Assembly: GCF_018614055.1 (NCBI RefSeq)
Contig: NZ_JAGGPB010000013.1
Coordinates: 62,001 to 126,000 of the forward strand
Source: Streptomyces sp. ISL-98
GTDB taxonomy: Bacteria > Actinomycetota > Actinomycetes > Streptomycetales > Streptomycetaceae
Length of the DNA: 64,000 nucleotides
Direction: 5' to 3'
Shown here: one piece after another, positions 20,020 through 28,448 of the stretch
Position numbering within the stretch: position 1 is the stretch's first letter
Layout of the letters: each line of letters starts with the position of its first letter
Translations under genes and position numbers: made by a program
Notes under the pieces: model-generated
What the model saw: only the letters and a program-made list of their open reading frames with translations
Databases searched by the model: none
What the model was told of the DNA's origin: nothing

Positions 20020-21591
20020 ATGTCCGTGATGCGTAGTTCCCGGCGAGGAATCGCCGCCGCCAGCGCCACCGCCGTCGCAGCCCTCGCACTCGGCGCCGTT
20101 TCCGCCCTTCCCGCCGGTGCGGCCGACGCCGCCGAGGGCAGGATCCAGAACGCCGGAGCCCCCGGAACCATCGCGGGCAGCTACATCGTGACCCTCGACG
20201 AAGAGGCGGCCGAGGCCGGCTCCGCCGAGGGCAGGGCGCTTGCCAAGGAGTACGGCGCCAAGATCAAGAAGACGTACACCGCGGCGCTCAACGGGTACGC
20301 CGTCGAGCTGTCCGAGGCGCAGGCGAAGAAGTTCGCCGCCGACCCGGCCGTCGACTCCGTCGTACAGAACCGCACCTTCACCGTCAGCGCGACCCAGCCC
20401 AACCCGCCGTCGTGGGGCCTGGACCGCATCGACCAGAAGGCCCTCCCGCTGAACCAGAGTTACACCTACCCCGACGCCGCCGGCGAGGGCGTCACCGCGT
20501 ACGTCATCGACACCGGCGTACGCATCTCGCACAGCGACTTCGGCGGCCGCGCCTCCTACGGCTACGACGCCATCGACAACGACAACACCGCACAGGACGG
20601 CCACGGCCACGGCACGCACGTCGCCGGTACCGTCGCGGGCGGCGCGTACGGCGTCGCCAAGAAGGCCAAGGTCGTCGGCGTCCGCGTCCTCAACAACCAG
20701 GGCTCCGGCACCACCGCCCAGGTCGTCGCGGGCATCGACTGGGTGACGCGCAACGCCGTCAAGCCGGCCGTCGCGAACATGAGCCTCGGCGGCGGCGCGG
20801 ACTCCGCCCTCGACACGGCCGTACGCAACTCCATAGCCTCCGGCGTCACTTACGCCGTGGCCGCGGGCAACGAGAGCACCGACGCCTCCACCAAGTCGCC
20901 CGCCAGGGTGGCCGAGGCGATCACCGTCGGCGCCACCACCAGCACCGACGCCAAGGCCAGCTACTCCAACTACGGCAGCATCCTCGACATCTTCGCGCCG
21001 GGTTCGTCGATCACCTCGTCCTGGAACACCAGCGACTCGGCGACGAACACCATCTCCGGTACGTCGATGGCCTCGCCGCACGTCGCGGGCGCGGCCGCGC
21101 TGTACCTGGCGGCCAACAAGACGGCCACCCCGGCACAGGTCTCCAGCGCGCTGACCTCGGCCGCCACCACAGGCGTCGTGACCGGCCCGGGCACGGGCTC
21201 GCCGAACCGCCTGCTGTACGTCGGCGACGGAGGCACCACGCCGCCCGGCAAGAAGTTCGAGAACCTCACCGACTACGCGATCAGTGACCACGCCACCACG
21301 GAGTCCCCGGTCACCGTCAGCGGCGTCACCGGCAACGCTCCCGCGACGCTGAGCGTGCCGGTCGACATCAAGCACACGTACATCGGCGACCTCAAGGTCG
21401 ACCTGATCGCCCCCGACGGCACGGCCTACACCCTCAAGGGCTACGGCACCGGCGGCAGCAGCGACAACCTGATCACCACCTACACGGTCAACGCCTCGTC
21501 CGAGGTGGCGAACGGCACGTGGAAGCTGCGGGTCAACGACAACGCGGCGTACGACACCGGGAAGATCGACTCCTGGGCGCTTCAGTTCTGA
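20020..21591 (+). CDS. Secreted subtilisin-family serine protease with P-domain
   Basis: A 523-aa secreted protease. It has a signal peptide (about 1-36), an inhibitor I9 propeptide (about 50-122, SYIVTLDEE to VVQNRTFTV), an S8 catalytic domain with Asp164 (YVIDTGV), His200 (HGHGTHVAGT), oxyanion Asn284 (AAGNES) and Ser349 (GTSMASPH), and a C-terminal P/homoB domain from about 412 (KTYTV-like strands, TYIGDLKVDLIAPDGT, WKLRVNDNAAYDTG). All catalytic residues are present. TGAGGAGG at 20002-20009 supports the ATG at 20020 over an earlier in-frame ATG. The protein probably matures by self-cleavage outside the cell. Confidence 0.95.
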   Translation: MSVMRSSRRGIAAASATAVAALALGAVSALPAGAADAAEGRIQNAGAPGTIAGSYIVTLDEEAAEAGSAEGRALAKEYGAKIKKTYTAALNGYAVELSEAQAKKFAADPAVDSVVQNRTFTVSATQPNPPSWGLDRIDQKALPLNQSYTYPDAAGEGVTAYVIDTGVRISHSDFGGRASYGYDAIDNDNTAQDGHGHGTHVAGTVAGGAYGVAKKAKVVGVRVLNNQGSGTTAQVVAGIDWVTRNAVKPAVANMSLGGGADSALDTAVRNSIASGVTYAVAAGNESTDASTKSPARVAEAITVGATTSTDAKASYSNYGSILDIFAPGSSITSSWNTSDSATNTISGTSMASPHVAGAAALYLAANKTATPAQVSSALTSAATTGVVTGPGTGSPNRLLYVGDGGTTPPGKKFENLTDYAISDHATTESPVTVSGVTGNAPATLSVPVDIKHTYIGDLKVDLIAPDGTAYTLKGYGTGGSSDNLITTYTVNASSEVANGTWKLRVNDNAAYDTGKIDSWALQF

Positions 21592-21762
21592 CGATGAGTG
21601 AGTGAGCGGGGGGCGGCCGCCTGTGCGGCCGCCCCTTGCTTTGGGTTTCGCTGTGTATTTGGGGCAGTTGTCGGCTGCGTTACGTCTTCCTCGGTCCGCC
21701 GCGTACCTTGCGCGCGGCAGTTCGACCCACTTCGACCCACGCCGATCAGGAGTGCCGTACCC

Positions 21763-22437
21763 GTGTACATACAGCCCCACCAGCCCCCGCCGCAGCGGCC
21801 CAAGACCAACGGGCTGGCCGTCGCCGCCCTCGTGGTCGGCATCGTGTGCTGCGTACCGCCGCTCGGCCTGATCCTGGGCATCATCGCCCTCAGCCAGATC
21901 AAGAAGCGGGGCGACAGTGGCAAGGGCATGGCGATCGCGGGCGTCGTACTGTCCGCCATCAGCACCCTGCTCGTGCTGCTCGCTGTCGCGACGGGCGGTG
22001 TGACCGGGGCGTGGCGGGACTTCAAGGACGGCGTGCAGGAGGGCGTGGGCGAGGCTTCCCGTTCACGGAGCACGCTGGATCTGAGCAGGGGGGACTGCTT
22101 CAACGCGCCGGGCGGTTCGCTGGAGGGCATGACGACGGACGTCGAGGTCGTGTCGTGTGTGGAGAAGCACCAGGGCGAGGTGTTCGCGGTCTTCGAGATC
22201 GACCGCAGCGGTGCCTACCCGGGGGACGACGCCGTCACCGACATCGCGGAGAAGCGCTGCACGGAGCTGCTGTCGGACTACGTGCAGAAGGACTGGGCCA
22301 AGCCGGACGACGTCGACATGTACTACTACATGCCCGACCGGCGCGGGTGGCGGCTGCTCGACCGTGGCGTGGTGTGCGTTCTCGGGACGTCCGGTGAGGG
22401 ACTGAAGGGGTCGCTGCGCGGGGGCGGTTCGGCGTAG
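21763..22437 (+). CDS. DUF4190 membrane protein with extracytoplasmic domain
   Basis: A 224-aa protein with a Pro-rich cytoplasmic N-terminus, two hydrophobic helices of the DUF4190 type (LAVAALVVGIVCCVPPLGLILGIIALSQI and GMAIAGVVLSAISTLLVLLAVA, given as two segments), and a C-terminal domain with DLSRGDCFN, VEVVSCVEKHQGEVFAVFEI and four cysteines in total. That last pattern resembles the septum-formation-type domain of other actinobacterial membrane proteins. The start is the GTG at 21763, with AGGAG about 10 nt upstream. Function is unknown. Confidence 0.8.
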   Translation: MYIQPHQPPPQRPKTNGLAVAALVVGIVCCVPPLGLILGIIALSQIKKRGDSGKGMAIAGVVLSAISTLLVLLAVATGGVTGAWRDFKDGVQEGVGEASRSRSTLDLSRGDCFNAPGGSLEGMTTDVEVVSCVEKHQGEVFAVFEIDRSGAYPGDDAVTDIAEKRCTELLSDYVQKDWAKPDDVDMYYYMPDRRGWRLLDRGVVCVLGTSGEGLKGSLRGGGSA

Positions 22438-22589
22438 GCCGGGCGGCGGAACCGAAGCTGTCTTCTTACCCCGGTAAAGCCCTGCGTAAAGGTAAGTCAT
22501 CACATCGGGTGAAACTTTGGCCTGCGCTTGCGGTCAACAACCCACGGTTGCCAGGCTGTTGCTGTCTGTCAACCTGATGGGAGTGGCCA

Positions 22590-23342
22590 GTGACATTCGG
22601 TGAGCAGCCGGCCTATCTGCGCGTCGCGGGCGATCTGAGGCAGAAGATCGTCAATGGTTCCCTGCCACCCCACACCCGCCTGCCCTCGCAGGCCCGCATC
22701 CGCCAGGAGTACGGCGTCTCCGACACCGTCGCCCTGGAGGCCCGCAAGGTCCTCATGGCGGAGGGCCTGGTCGAGGGCCGCTCGGGCTCCGGTACGTACG
22801 TACGCGAACAGCCCGTCCCGCGCCGGGTCTCCCGCGCGGGCTGTCGCGGCTCGGGGGCTTCGAATCCCTTCCGGCAGGAGCAGTCCGAGGCCGGCGCGCG
22901 CGGCACTTGGGAGTCCAGCAGCGAGCAGCAGCAGGCCACTTCGGACATCGCCAAGCGCCTCGGCATCCAGGAGGGCGACCGTGTGATGCGTACGCGGTAC
23001 GTCTTCCGGGACGCCGGTGATTCCATGATGCTCTCCACGTCATGGGAGCCCCTGGCGGTGACGGGGCGTACGCCCGTGATGCTGCCCGAGGAGGGCCCGC
23101 TGGGCGGCTGCGGCGTCGTCGAGCGGATGGCCGCGATCGACATCGTCGTGGACAACGTCGTGGAGGAGGTCGGTGCCCGGCCCGGTCTCGCCGAGGAGTT
23201 GCTCCAGCTCGGCGGCGTACCGGGGCACGCGGTGCTGGTCATCGAGCGGACGTACTACGCATCGGGGCTGGCGGTCGAGACGGCCGATGTGGTGGTCCCG
23301 GCCGACCGGTACCGGATCGCGTACCACCTGCCCGTGAAGTGA
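22590..23342 (+). CDS. GntR-family regulator with UTRA-like ligand domain
   Basis: A 250-aa regulator. The N-terminal winged helix (about 8-75) has YLRVAGDLRQKIVNGSLPPHTRLPSQ, a recognition helix around QEYGVSDTVALEARKVL, and GLVEGRSGSGTYV. A UTRA/HutC-type effector domain follows (from about 125), with GDRVMRTRYVFRDAG and ERTYYASGLAVETADVVVP. The start is a GTG at 22590. The TGA at 23340-23342 is followed in the same frame by 68 further codons with strong coding bias (see next entry), so either the ancestral protein was longer or readthrough occurs. Ligand and targets are unknown. Confidence 0.88.
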   Translation: MTFGEQPAYLRVAGDLRQKIVNGSLPPHTRLPSQARIRQEYGVSDTVALEARKVLMAEGLVEGRSGSGTYVREQPVPRRVSRAGCRGSGASNPFRQEQSEAGARGTWESSSEQQQATSDIAKRLGIQEGDRVMRTRYVFRDAGDSMMLSTSWEPLAVTGRTPVMLPEEGPLGGCGVVERMAAIDIVVDNVVEEVGARPGLAEELLQLGGVPGHAVLVIERTYYASGLAVETADVVVPADRYRIAYHLPVK

Positions 23343-23549
23343 CCGGTCGAGGACGTAACGGCCACCCACGAGTGCGCCGTCTGTGACACCGCGTACGAAC
23401 TGCCTGACATTGCCGACTGCCCTGTCCGGTCGGGGTCGATCTGCCCGCTGTGCTGCTCGCTCGACGCGGAGTGCGGGGACGCGTGCCGCAACGGGGAGAA
23501 CGCGGGCGGACCTGTGCTGATGCCGGTGCCGACGCTGCGCAAGAGCTGA
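23343..23549 (+). other. In-frame cysteine-rich extension after the GntR stop
   Basis: Directly after the GntR TGA, the same frame stays open for 68 codons to the next TGA at 23547. It has high G/C at third positions and eight cysteines: ECAVCD, ADC, ICPLCC, AEC and DAC. This resembles a small metal-binding module rather than random sequence. No ATG or good GTG start with a Shine-Dalgarno is visible inside the first part. It may be a tail made by readthrough of UGA-C, a remnant of a gene that lost its start, or a domain cut off by a new stop. From memory similar cysteine patterns occur in tails of some membrane transporters; I have not verified this. Confidence 0.5.
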
Positions 23550-23588
23550 ACCGCGGGGAGGAATCGCGGCAGGAATCACGGCGGGGGA

Positions 23589-23616
23589 GGGGGCGCACTC
23601 GCGAGGGTGCGCTCCT
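23589..23616 (+). terminator. Candidate terminator after the GntR locus
   Basis: GGGCGCAC and GTGCGCTC pair around an 8-nt loop, followed by CTTCGT. It comes after the cysteine-rich frame and would end a transcript that includes it. Confidence 0.45.
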
Positions 23617-23753
23617 TCGTCATGGCCGGTTGCGTATCTCTTTGTGTAAAAGCGTATCCGCTGAGTAAAGGTCAGGCGTACGCTCGGGCATATGCGGATT
23701 GCGGTTTCCTGGGGATCGTTAGAGGCGAGTGCACCGGCGGACGGAGGCGCACG

Positions 23754-23933
23754 ATGAACGACAGCGGCGCTGTGCTCTCTTGGCAGGTGATACGGCAGGA
23801 CGACAACGGCAGCCGCTATCGCGTCGGGAGGTACGCCACCAGGGCAGAGGCGCAGAAGATCGCCGACAGTCTCGGCGACAACGGGCGCAAGCAGCTCTAC
23901 TGGGTCGAGCGCATCAGTCAGAACGTTCAGTAG
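23754..23933 (+). CDS. SPOR-domain-like mini-protein
   Basis: A 59-aa soluble protein, MNDSGAVLSWQVIRQDDNGS followed by RYRVGRYATRAEAQKIADSL and a short end. The VGRYATRAEAQKIADSL segment matches the half-repeat seen in SPOR domains, which bind denuded peptidoglycan in other proteins. Here there is no signal peptide or membrane helix, so a cell-wall role is doubtful. GGAGG at 23743-23747 lies 6 nt before the ATG. It is probably monocistronic. Confidence 0.75.
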   Translation: MNDSGAVLSWQVIRQDDNGSRYRVGRYATRAEAQKIADSLGDNGRKQLYWVERISQNVQ

Positions 23934-24003
23934 GCGGTTACGTCCGGCAGGCCAGGGCGTCGAGCAGGAGCGGCACCCGCCGCGCGCGTCATAGGCTCCG
24001 CGC

Positions 24004-24417
24004 ATGGATGATCGCGTCGTGGTGGGTGCAGCCGTGTACGACCAGGGGCGGCTGCTGGCCGCGCGCCGCAGCGCCCCGCCCGAGCTGGCCGGCGGCTGGG
24101 AGCTCCCCGGTGGCAAGGTCGAGCCCGGCGAGAGCCCCGAGCAGGCGCTCGTCCGCGAACTGCGCGAAGAGCTGGGCGTCGAGACCGAGACGCTGGAGCG
24201 CATCCCCGGCGAGTGGCCGCTGAAGCCCGGCTATGTCCTCCAGGTGTGGACGGTCCGGCTGGTTTCCGGAACGCCCCGGCCGCTCCAGGACCACGACGCG
24301 CTCCGCTGGCTCCGGCCTCACGAGGCGGGCGCCGTGGAGTGGCTGGAGGTGGACCGGCCCGCAGTGGCGGAGGCGGTGCGTCGCCTGAGCACCCTGTCCG
24401 GCGGCCCGTCCGTTTGA
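24004..24417 (+). CDS. Nudix hydrolase, MutT-like
   Basis: A 137-aa MutT-type hydrolase. The Nudix box is complete: GGKVEPGESPEQALVREL followed by REELGV, with the metal-binding glutamates present. The N-terminal strand (VVVGAAVYDQGRLLAARR) and the PPELAGGWELPG approach match MutT/NUDT1-like enzymes that hydrolyse oxidised or non-standard nucleoside triphosphates, or CTP. A TAGGCT box 7 nt before the ATG suggests leaderless expression. The exact substrate is open. Confidence 0.9.
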   Translation: MDDRVVVGAAVYDQGRLLAARRSAPPELAGGWELPGGKVEPGESPEQALVRELREELGVETETLERIPGEWPLKPGYVLQVWTVRLVSGTPRPLQDHDALRWLRPHEAGAVEWLEVDRPAVAEAVRRLSTLSGGPSV

Positions 24418-24543
24418 GCGCCGCGTACGCCGTTCGTGCCACAGTGCATCGAGGACCGCGATAGCTCGGCACGCATATCGGGTATGTGCTGATTAACCCC
24501 CTGAAAAAGGACGCGGGTTTGCTGCTGGTCTGGGATCTGGGAT

Positions 24544-24981
24544 GTGGTCGGCGTGATCGACACCGACGGCGACTGCGCCGAGTGGTCCTTCCCTGCTGAG
24601 CCCAATGCCGTACGCACCGCCCGGCACGCGGTGCGGGAGACGCTGCGTGACTGGGGTCTGCTGGACGCCATCGGCGATGTGACCGTCCTCCTCGTCAGCG
24701 AGCTCGTGACCAATTCTTTGCGGCACGCGTCCGGGCCCATCGGCGTCCGGCTCGTACGTCCCGAGGGCGACGGGCACCCCGAATCCGCTCCCGCCGGGCC
24801 GCGCGTCCTCCTGGTCGAGGTGTCGGACCCGCTTCCGGATCCGCCGCTCGAACGCCTCGCCGGGCCGGATGACGAGGGAGGACGCGGAATGCAGCTGGTG
24901 GCCTGTTCTGCACAGCGGTGGGGTACTCGTCGTGGCAGGACGGGCAAGACGGTGTGGTTCGAGCTGGCCCTCCCTGGTTAG
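24544..24981 (+). CDS. SpoIIAB/RsbW-type HATPase protein
   Basis: A 145-aa GHKL-fold ATPase of the anti-sigma/serine kinase type. The N-box is VSELVTNSLRHA, the G1-like box is LVEVSDPLP, and the G2 box is DEGGRGMQLV, followed by RTGKTVWFELALPG. Such proteins bind partner factors or phosphorylate anti-sigma antagonists. GTG codons at 24544 and 24553 are both possible starts. It precedes the large SpoIIE-type gene on the same strand, whose C-terminal HATPase domain ends with nearly the same residues. Confidence 0.85.
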   Translation: MVGVIDTDGDCAEWSFPAEPNAVRTARHAVRETLRDWGLLDAIGDVTVLLVSELVTNSLRHASGPIGVRLVRPEGDGHPESAPAGPRVLLVEVSDPLPDPPLERLAGPDDEGGRGMQLVACSAQRWGTRRGRTGKTVWFELALPG

Positions 24982-25016
24982 AAGAGTGAAGGGACAACGA
25001 TCAAGGAGCGGAATCT

Positions 25017-25049
25017 TTCCCGGCCGAAGCGGACTCGTTCCCGGCCGAA
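25017..25049 (+). promoter_or_regulatory. Two direct repeats upstream of the SpoIIE-type gene
   Basis: TTCCCGGCCGAA occurs at 25017-25028 and again at 25038-25049, 21 bp apart (two helical turns). They lie 109-140 bp upstream of the start codon and may form a protein-binding site. Confidence 0.45.
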
Positions 25050-25157
25050 AAGGAACGAGACCGTGCTGTGATCGTGAACGCCGTGCAGGTTGGGACCGTA
25101 GTGCTGAATACTGCGGGAAGGACCGGTCCGGTGCGTTGAGCTGGAGGGGACGGTCGC

Positions 25158-27695
25158 GTGAACGAGATATCAGCGGCAGCGGGCGAAGTGATGTGGCAGA
25201 ACAGCCCGCCCGGCTCTATCTACGACTACATCAGAGTCGCGTCCTTCTCGATCGGTGCCGACGGACTGGTCGATCAGTGGAGCAGGCGAGCCGAAGAGCT
25301 GTTCGGCCTGGCCGCAGGGGATGTCGTGGGCAAGGACCCGGTCGAGGCGTTCATGCCCGCCGAGGTCCGCATACGCGGTCACCACCGCGTCGCCGAAATT
25401 CTCGACGGCAAGGAGTGGACGGGCCTCGTCCCGTTCCGGATGCCGGGCCGCCAGGGAGCGCACGGCGTCGCGGAGATCTATGTGATGCCGAGCCTCACCG
25501 CCGACGGCGAACGCGGCGCGGTCTGCATCGTCGTCGACGTCCGCGCACTGCGCCGGATCGAAAGCGACCTCGCTTCCTCGCAGGCCATTTTTGGCCAATC
25601 TCCTTTCGGCTTCCTCTTGTTCGGTACGGACCTCACGGTGCAGCGCGCGAACAAGCGGTTCGCCACCGTCTTCGGCGGCGCCGCCGAAGACCACCGGGGC
25701 CGCACCGTCCAGGACTACCTCGCCCGCCCCGAGGCCGAGCGGATGACCGCCGCCCTCCAGCGGGTCCTGGAGACCGGCGAATCCGTCACCGACATGCAGA
25801 TCGTCGGCACCGCCCCCGACAGCACCGAGCGCAGACACTGGTCCGTCAACCTCTACCGGGTGCACAGCGGATCCGGCCGCCCTGTCGGCGTCGCCGGGCT
25901 CGGCATCGACGTGACCCGCCGCCACGTCGCCGCCCGCGAGGCCGACGACGCCCGCCGCAACCTCGCCCTGCTGAACGAGGCCGGCGCCCGTATCGGGAAC
26001 TCCCTCGACCTGGAGACCACCGCCCGCGAACTCCTCGACGTAGCCGTCCCCGGCTTCTGCGACCTCGCCTCCGTCGACCTCTACCAGGGCCTCCTCGCCG
26101 GTGACGAAGCCCCGCCGGGCCGCGCCGACGGCAGCGCCGAACTGCGCCGGGTCGCCTTCGCCAGCGCCGTCTCCGACGCCCCGCTGGTTGCCCCCGGATG
26201 CGTCGCCGACGGGGACGACCCGGGGCCGGTCGAAGTCGGGGCCGTCCACCGCTACCCGTTCAACTCGCCCTGCGCAGGCGCCCTGCGCACCGCCCGCGTC
26301 CAGGTCGTACCGGCGGACGACGGCGGCTTCGTCCACAGCACGCTCGCCGTGCCGATGGTCGCCCATGACACCGTCGTGGGCCTCGCTCAGTTCTCCCGTA
26401 CGAAGGGCAGCGAACCCTTCGGGGAACGCGACTGGGCACTCGCCACCGAGCTCGCCGCCCGTGCCGCCGTCTGCATCGACAACGCCCGCCTCTACCGGCG
26501 CGAACACGAACGCGCCCTGATCCTCCAGCGCAGCCTGCTGCCACCGGGCGACCCGGAGGCCGCGGGCCTGGACATCGCCTGCCGCTACTTGCCGGGCAAT
26601 ACGGCGACCGAAGTGGGCGGCGACTGGTTCGACGTCATCGAACTCCCCGGCCACCGCACGGCCCTGGTCGTCGGCGACGTGATGGGCCGCGGCCTGCGCG
26701 CCGCCGTCGCCATGGGTGAACTGCGTACCGCCGTACGGACCTTGGCGCTGCTCGACCTGGAACCCGCCGAAGTCCTCTCGGCGCTGGACGAGATCGCCCG
26801 CGGTCTCGGCACACCCAGCGGCGCCCAGCACGCCTCGCGCGCCACCCACAAGGCGCGGGAGGCCGACCTGTCCGAGGTCTACCTCGCGACCTGCGTGTAC
26901 GCCGTCTACGACCCGGTCACCCGACGCTGTACGTTCGCCAACGCCGGGCACCTGCCGCCCGTCATCGTCGAACCCGGCGAAGAGGCGCTGCTGCTCGACG
27001 TACCGCCCGGAATGCCGCTCGGTGTCGGCGGGGAGCCCTTCGAGGAGGTCGAGGTCGAGGTGCCGGAGGGTGCGCTGCTCGCGCTCTACACCGACGGGCT
27101 CGTCGAGTCGCGGGACCACCCGCTCGACGAGGGCCTGCTGGCCTTCCGTCGTGCGCTCACCGATCCGTCGCGCCCGCTGGAAGACGTCTGCGACCACGTG
27201 CTGAGCACCCTCGACACCCGGCACGGCGAGGACGACATCGCCCTGCTGATGGCCCGCATCCAGGGGCTGCCCGCCGGGGCGGTCGGCGACTGGCAGATGC
27301 CGCGCGGGCCGCGCTCGGTGGGACGGGCCCGGGAACTGGCGCGGGCGCAGCTCGTCGCGTGGGGCCTCGAAGACCTGGTCGACACCACGGAGTTGCTGGT
27401 CAGCGAGCTGGTCACCAATGCCCTGCGGTACGGCGAGGGCGAGATCAGGCTGCGCCTGCTGCTCGACCGTACGCTCGTCTGCGAGGTCTGGGACGCGGGT
27501 CTCGTCCAGCCGCGACGGCGCCGGGCGCGCGACACCGACGAGGGCGGGCGCGGGCTCCAGCTGGTCGGGCTGCTCAGCGCGGCGTGGGGCTCGCGACGTA
27601 CACCGCGCGGAAAGACGGTGTGGTTCGAACTGGCGCTGCCGGACGGGGACGCGGCGGGGGAGCTCAGCGTCGACGAGCTGCTGAGCCTGTACTGA
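25158..27695 (+). CDS. PAS-PAS-GAF-SpoIIE phosphatase-HATPase signalling protein
   Basis: An 845-aa cytoplasmic sensor and regulator. Two PAS domains (about 20-130 and 150-260) sense a ligand or redox state. A GAF domain spans about 275-445. A SpoIIE/PP2C phosphatase domain spans about 465-695, with VGGDWFDVIELPG, VVGDVMGRGLRAAVAMGELR, FANAGHLPPVIV and HGEDDIALLM, so the metal-binding aspartates are present. A HATPase_c domain spans about 715-835, with VSELVTNALRYG and DEGGRGLQLVG. Phosphatase and kinase in one chain suggest control of anti-anti-sigma phosphorylation. A GGAGGGG Shine-Dalgarno precedes the GTG at 25158. The upstream HATPase gene is a likely partner. Confidence 0.93.
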   Translation: MNEISAAAGEVMWQNSPPGSIYDYIRVASFSIGADGLVDQWSRRAEELFGLAAGDVVGKDPVEAFMPAEVRIRGHHRVAEILDGKEWTGLVPFRMPGRQGAHGVAEIYVMPSLTADGERGAVCIVVDVRALRRIESDLASSQAIFGQSPFGFLLFGTDLTVQRANKRFATVFGGAAEDHRGRTVQDYLARPEAERMTAALQRVLETGESVTDMQIVGTAPDSTERRHWSVNLYRVHSGSGRPVGVAGLGIDVTRRHVAAREADDARRNLALLNEAGARIGNSLDLETTARELLDVAVPGFCDLASVDLYQGLLAGDEAPPGRADGSAELRRVAFASAVSDAPLVAPGCVADGDDPGPVEVGAVHRYPFNSPCAGALRTARVQVVPADDGGFVHSTLAVPMVAHDTVVGLAQFSRTKGSEPFGERDWALATELAARAAVCIDNARLYRREHERALILQRSLLPPGDPEAAGLDIACRYLPGNTATEVGGDWFDVIELPGHRTALVVGDVMGRGLRAAVAMGELRTAVRTLALLDLEPAEVLSALDEIARGLGTPSGAQHASRATHKAREADLSEVYLATCVYAVYDPVTRRCTFANAGHLPPVIVEPGEEALLLDVPPGMPLGVGGEPFEEVEVEVPEGALLALYTDGLVESRDHPLDEGLLAFRRALTDPSRPLEDVCDHVLSTLDTRHGEDDIALLMARIQGLPAGAVGDWQMPRGPRSVGRARELARAQLVAWGLEDLVDTTELLVSELVTNALRYGEGEIRLRLLLDRTLVCEVWDAGLVQPRRRRARDTDEGGRGLQLVGLLSAAWGSRRTPRGKTVWFELALPDGDAAGELSVDELLSLY

Positions 27696-27701
27696 TGATC
27701 T

Positions 27702-28415
27702 CTACTGGCCTCTGGCCTTGAGGGCGGCGAACCGGGCCTCGATCTCGGCTTCGTCACCCCTGTCGAGCTGCTCGAACTGGGCGTCCAGGGATGATGCGGC
27801 GAGCTCCTGCTTGCCCATCGCCCTGGCCTCCTCGCGGCGCACCTTGTCCTCGAAGCGGCTCAGCTCGCTCGTCGGGTCGAGGAGGTTGACGCTCTTCACG
27901 GCGTCCAGCATCCGGGTGTGCGCCTGGGCGGCCTTGGCGCGGGCCGCCAATTCGTCGCGTTCGGCGGAGAGTTCGGCAAGCTTGGCCTTCATCTGGATCA
28001 GGCCCGCCTTCAGCGGTTCGACGACCTCGGTCTGCGCGGCGATCACCGGCTCGGCGGCCTCCGCCTCCTTCTCGGACTGAAGCTGCCGCTGGAGTGCGAC
28101 CTTGGCGAGGTTGTCGAACCTGTCCGCCTCCGCGACCGACCCCGTGGCGCGCTTCTCGTCGGCCCTCCGGCTGACGGCGAGCGCCTTGGTGCCCCAGGCG
28201 TTGGCCGCGTCGACGTCTTCCCGCTGGTCCTGTTCGAGGAGGCGCAGATTGCCGATGGTCGCCGCGACGGCCTCCTCGGAGTCGGAGATGTTGTCGGTGT
28301 AGTCGCGGATCAGCTGGTCGAGCATCTCCTTCGGGTCCTCGGCCTGGTCGAGGAGCGCGTTGATGTTGGCCTTCGCGAGCTGGGTCACGCGACCGAGGAC
28401 GGTCTGCTTGGTCAT
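27702..28415 (-). CDS. pspA: PspA/IM30-family membrane stress protein
   Basis: A 237-aa almost fully helical protein. The N-terminus (VLGRVTQLAKANINALLDQAEDPKEMLDQLIRDY, cited as one helix) matches PspA/IM30/Vipp1, followed by long coiled coils and the SRFEDKVRREEARAMGKQEL region. Such proteins coat and stabilise damaged membranes as ESCRT-III-like polymers. It is convergent with the SpoIIE-type gene at a 6-bp gap, and follows the TPM-domain gene on the same strand by 33 bp, so the pair is likely an operon. Confidence 0.93.
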   Translation of the reverse strand: MTKQTVLGRVTQLAKANINALLDQAEDPKEMLDQLIRDYTDNISDSEEAVAATIGNLRLLEQDQREDVDAANAWGTKALAVSRRADEKRATGSVAEADRFDNLAKVALQRQLQSEKEAEAAEPVIAAQTEVVEPLKAGLIQMKAKLAELSAERDELAARAKAAQAHTRMLDAVKSVNLLDPTSELSRFEDKVRREEARAMGKQELAASSLDAQFEQLDRGDEAEIEARFAALKARGQ

Positions 28416-28448
28416 GCCGTGTCTCCCTGAGAGTGAGTGCTGTACGGG

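Noticed and set aside
25170..27224. 684-codon minus-strand frame opposite the SpoIIE-type gene
   Set aside because: It is antisense to a protein with well-defined PAS, GAF, phosphatase and ATPase motifs.
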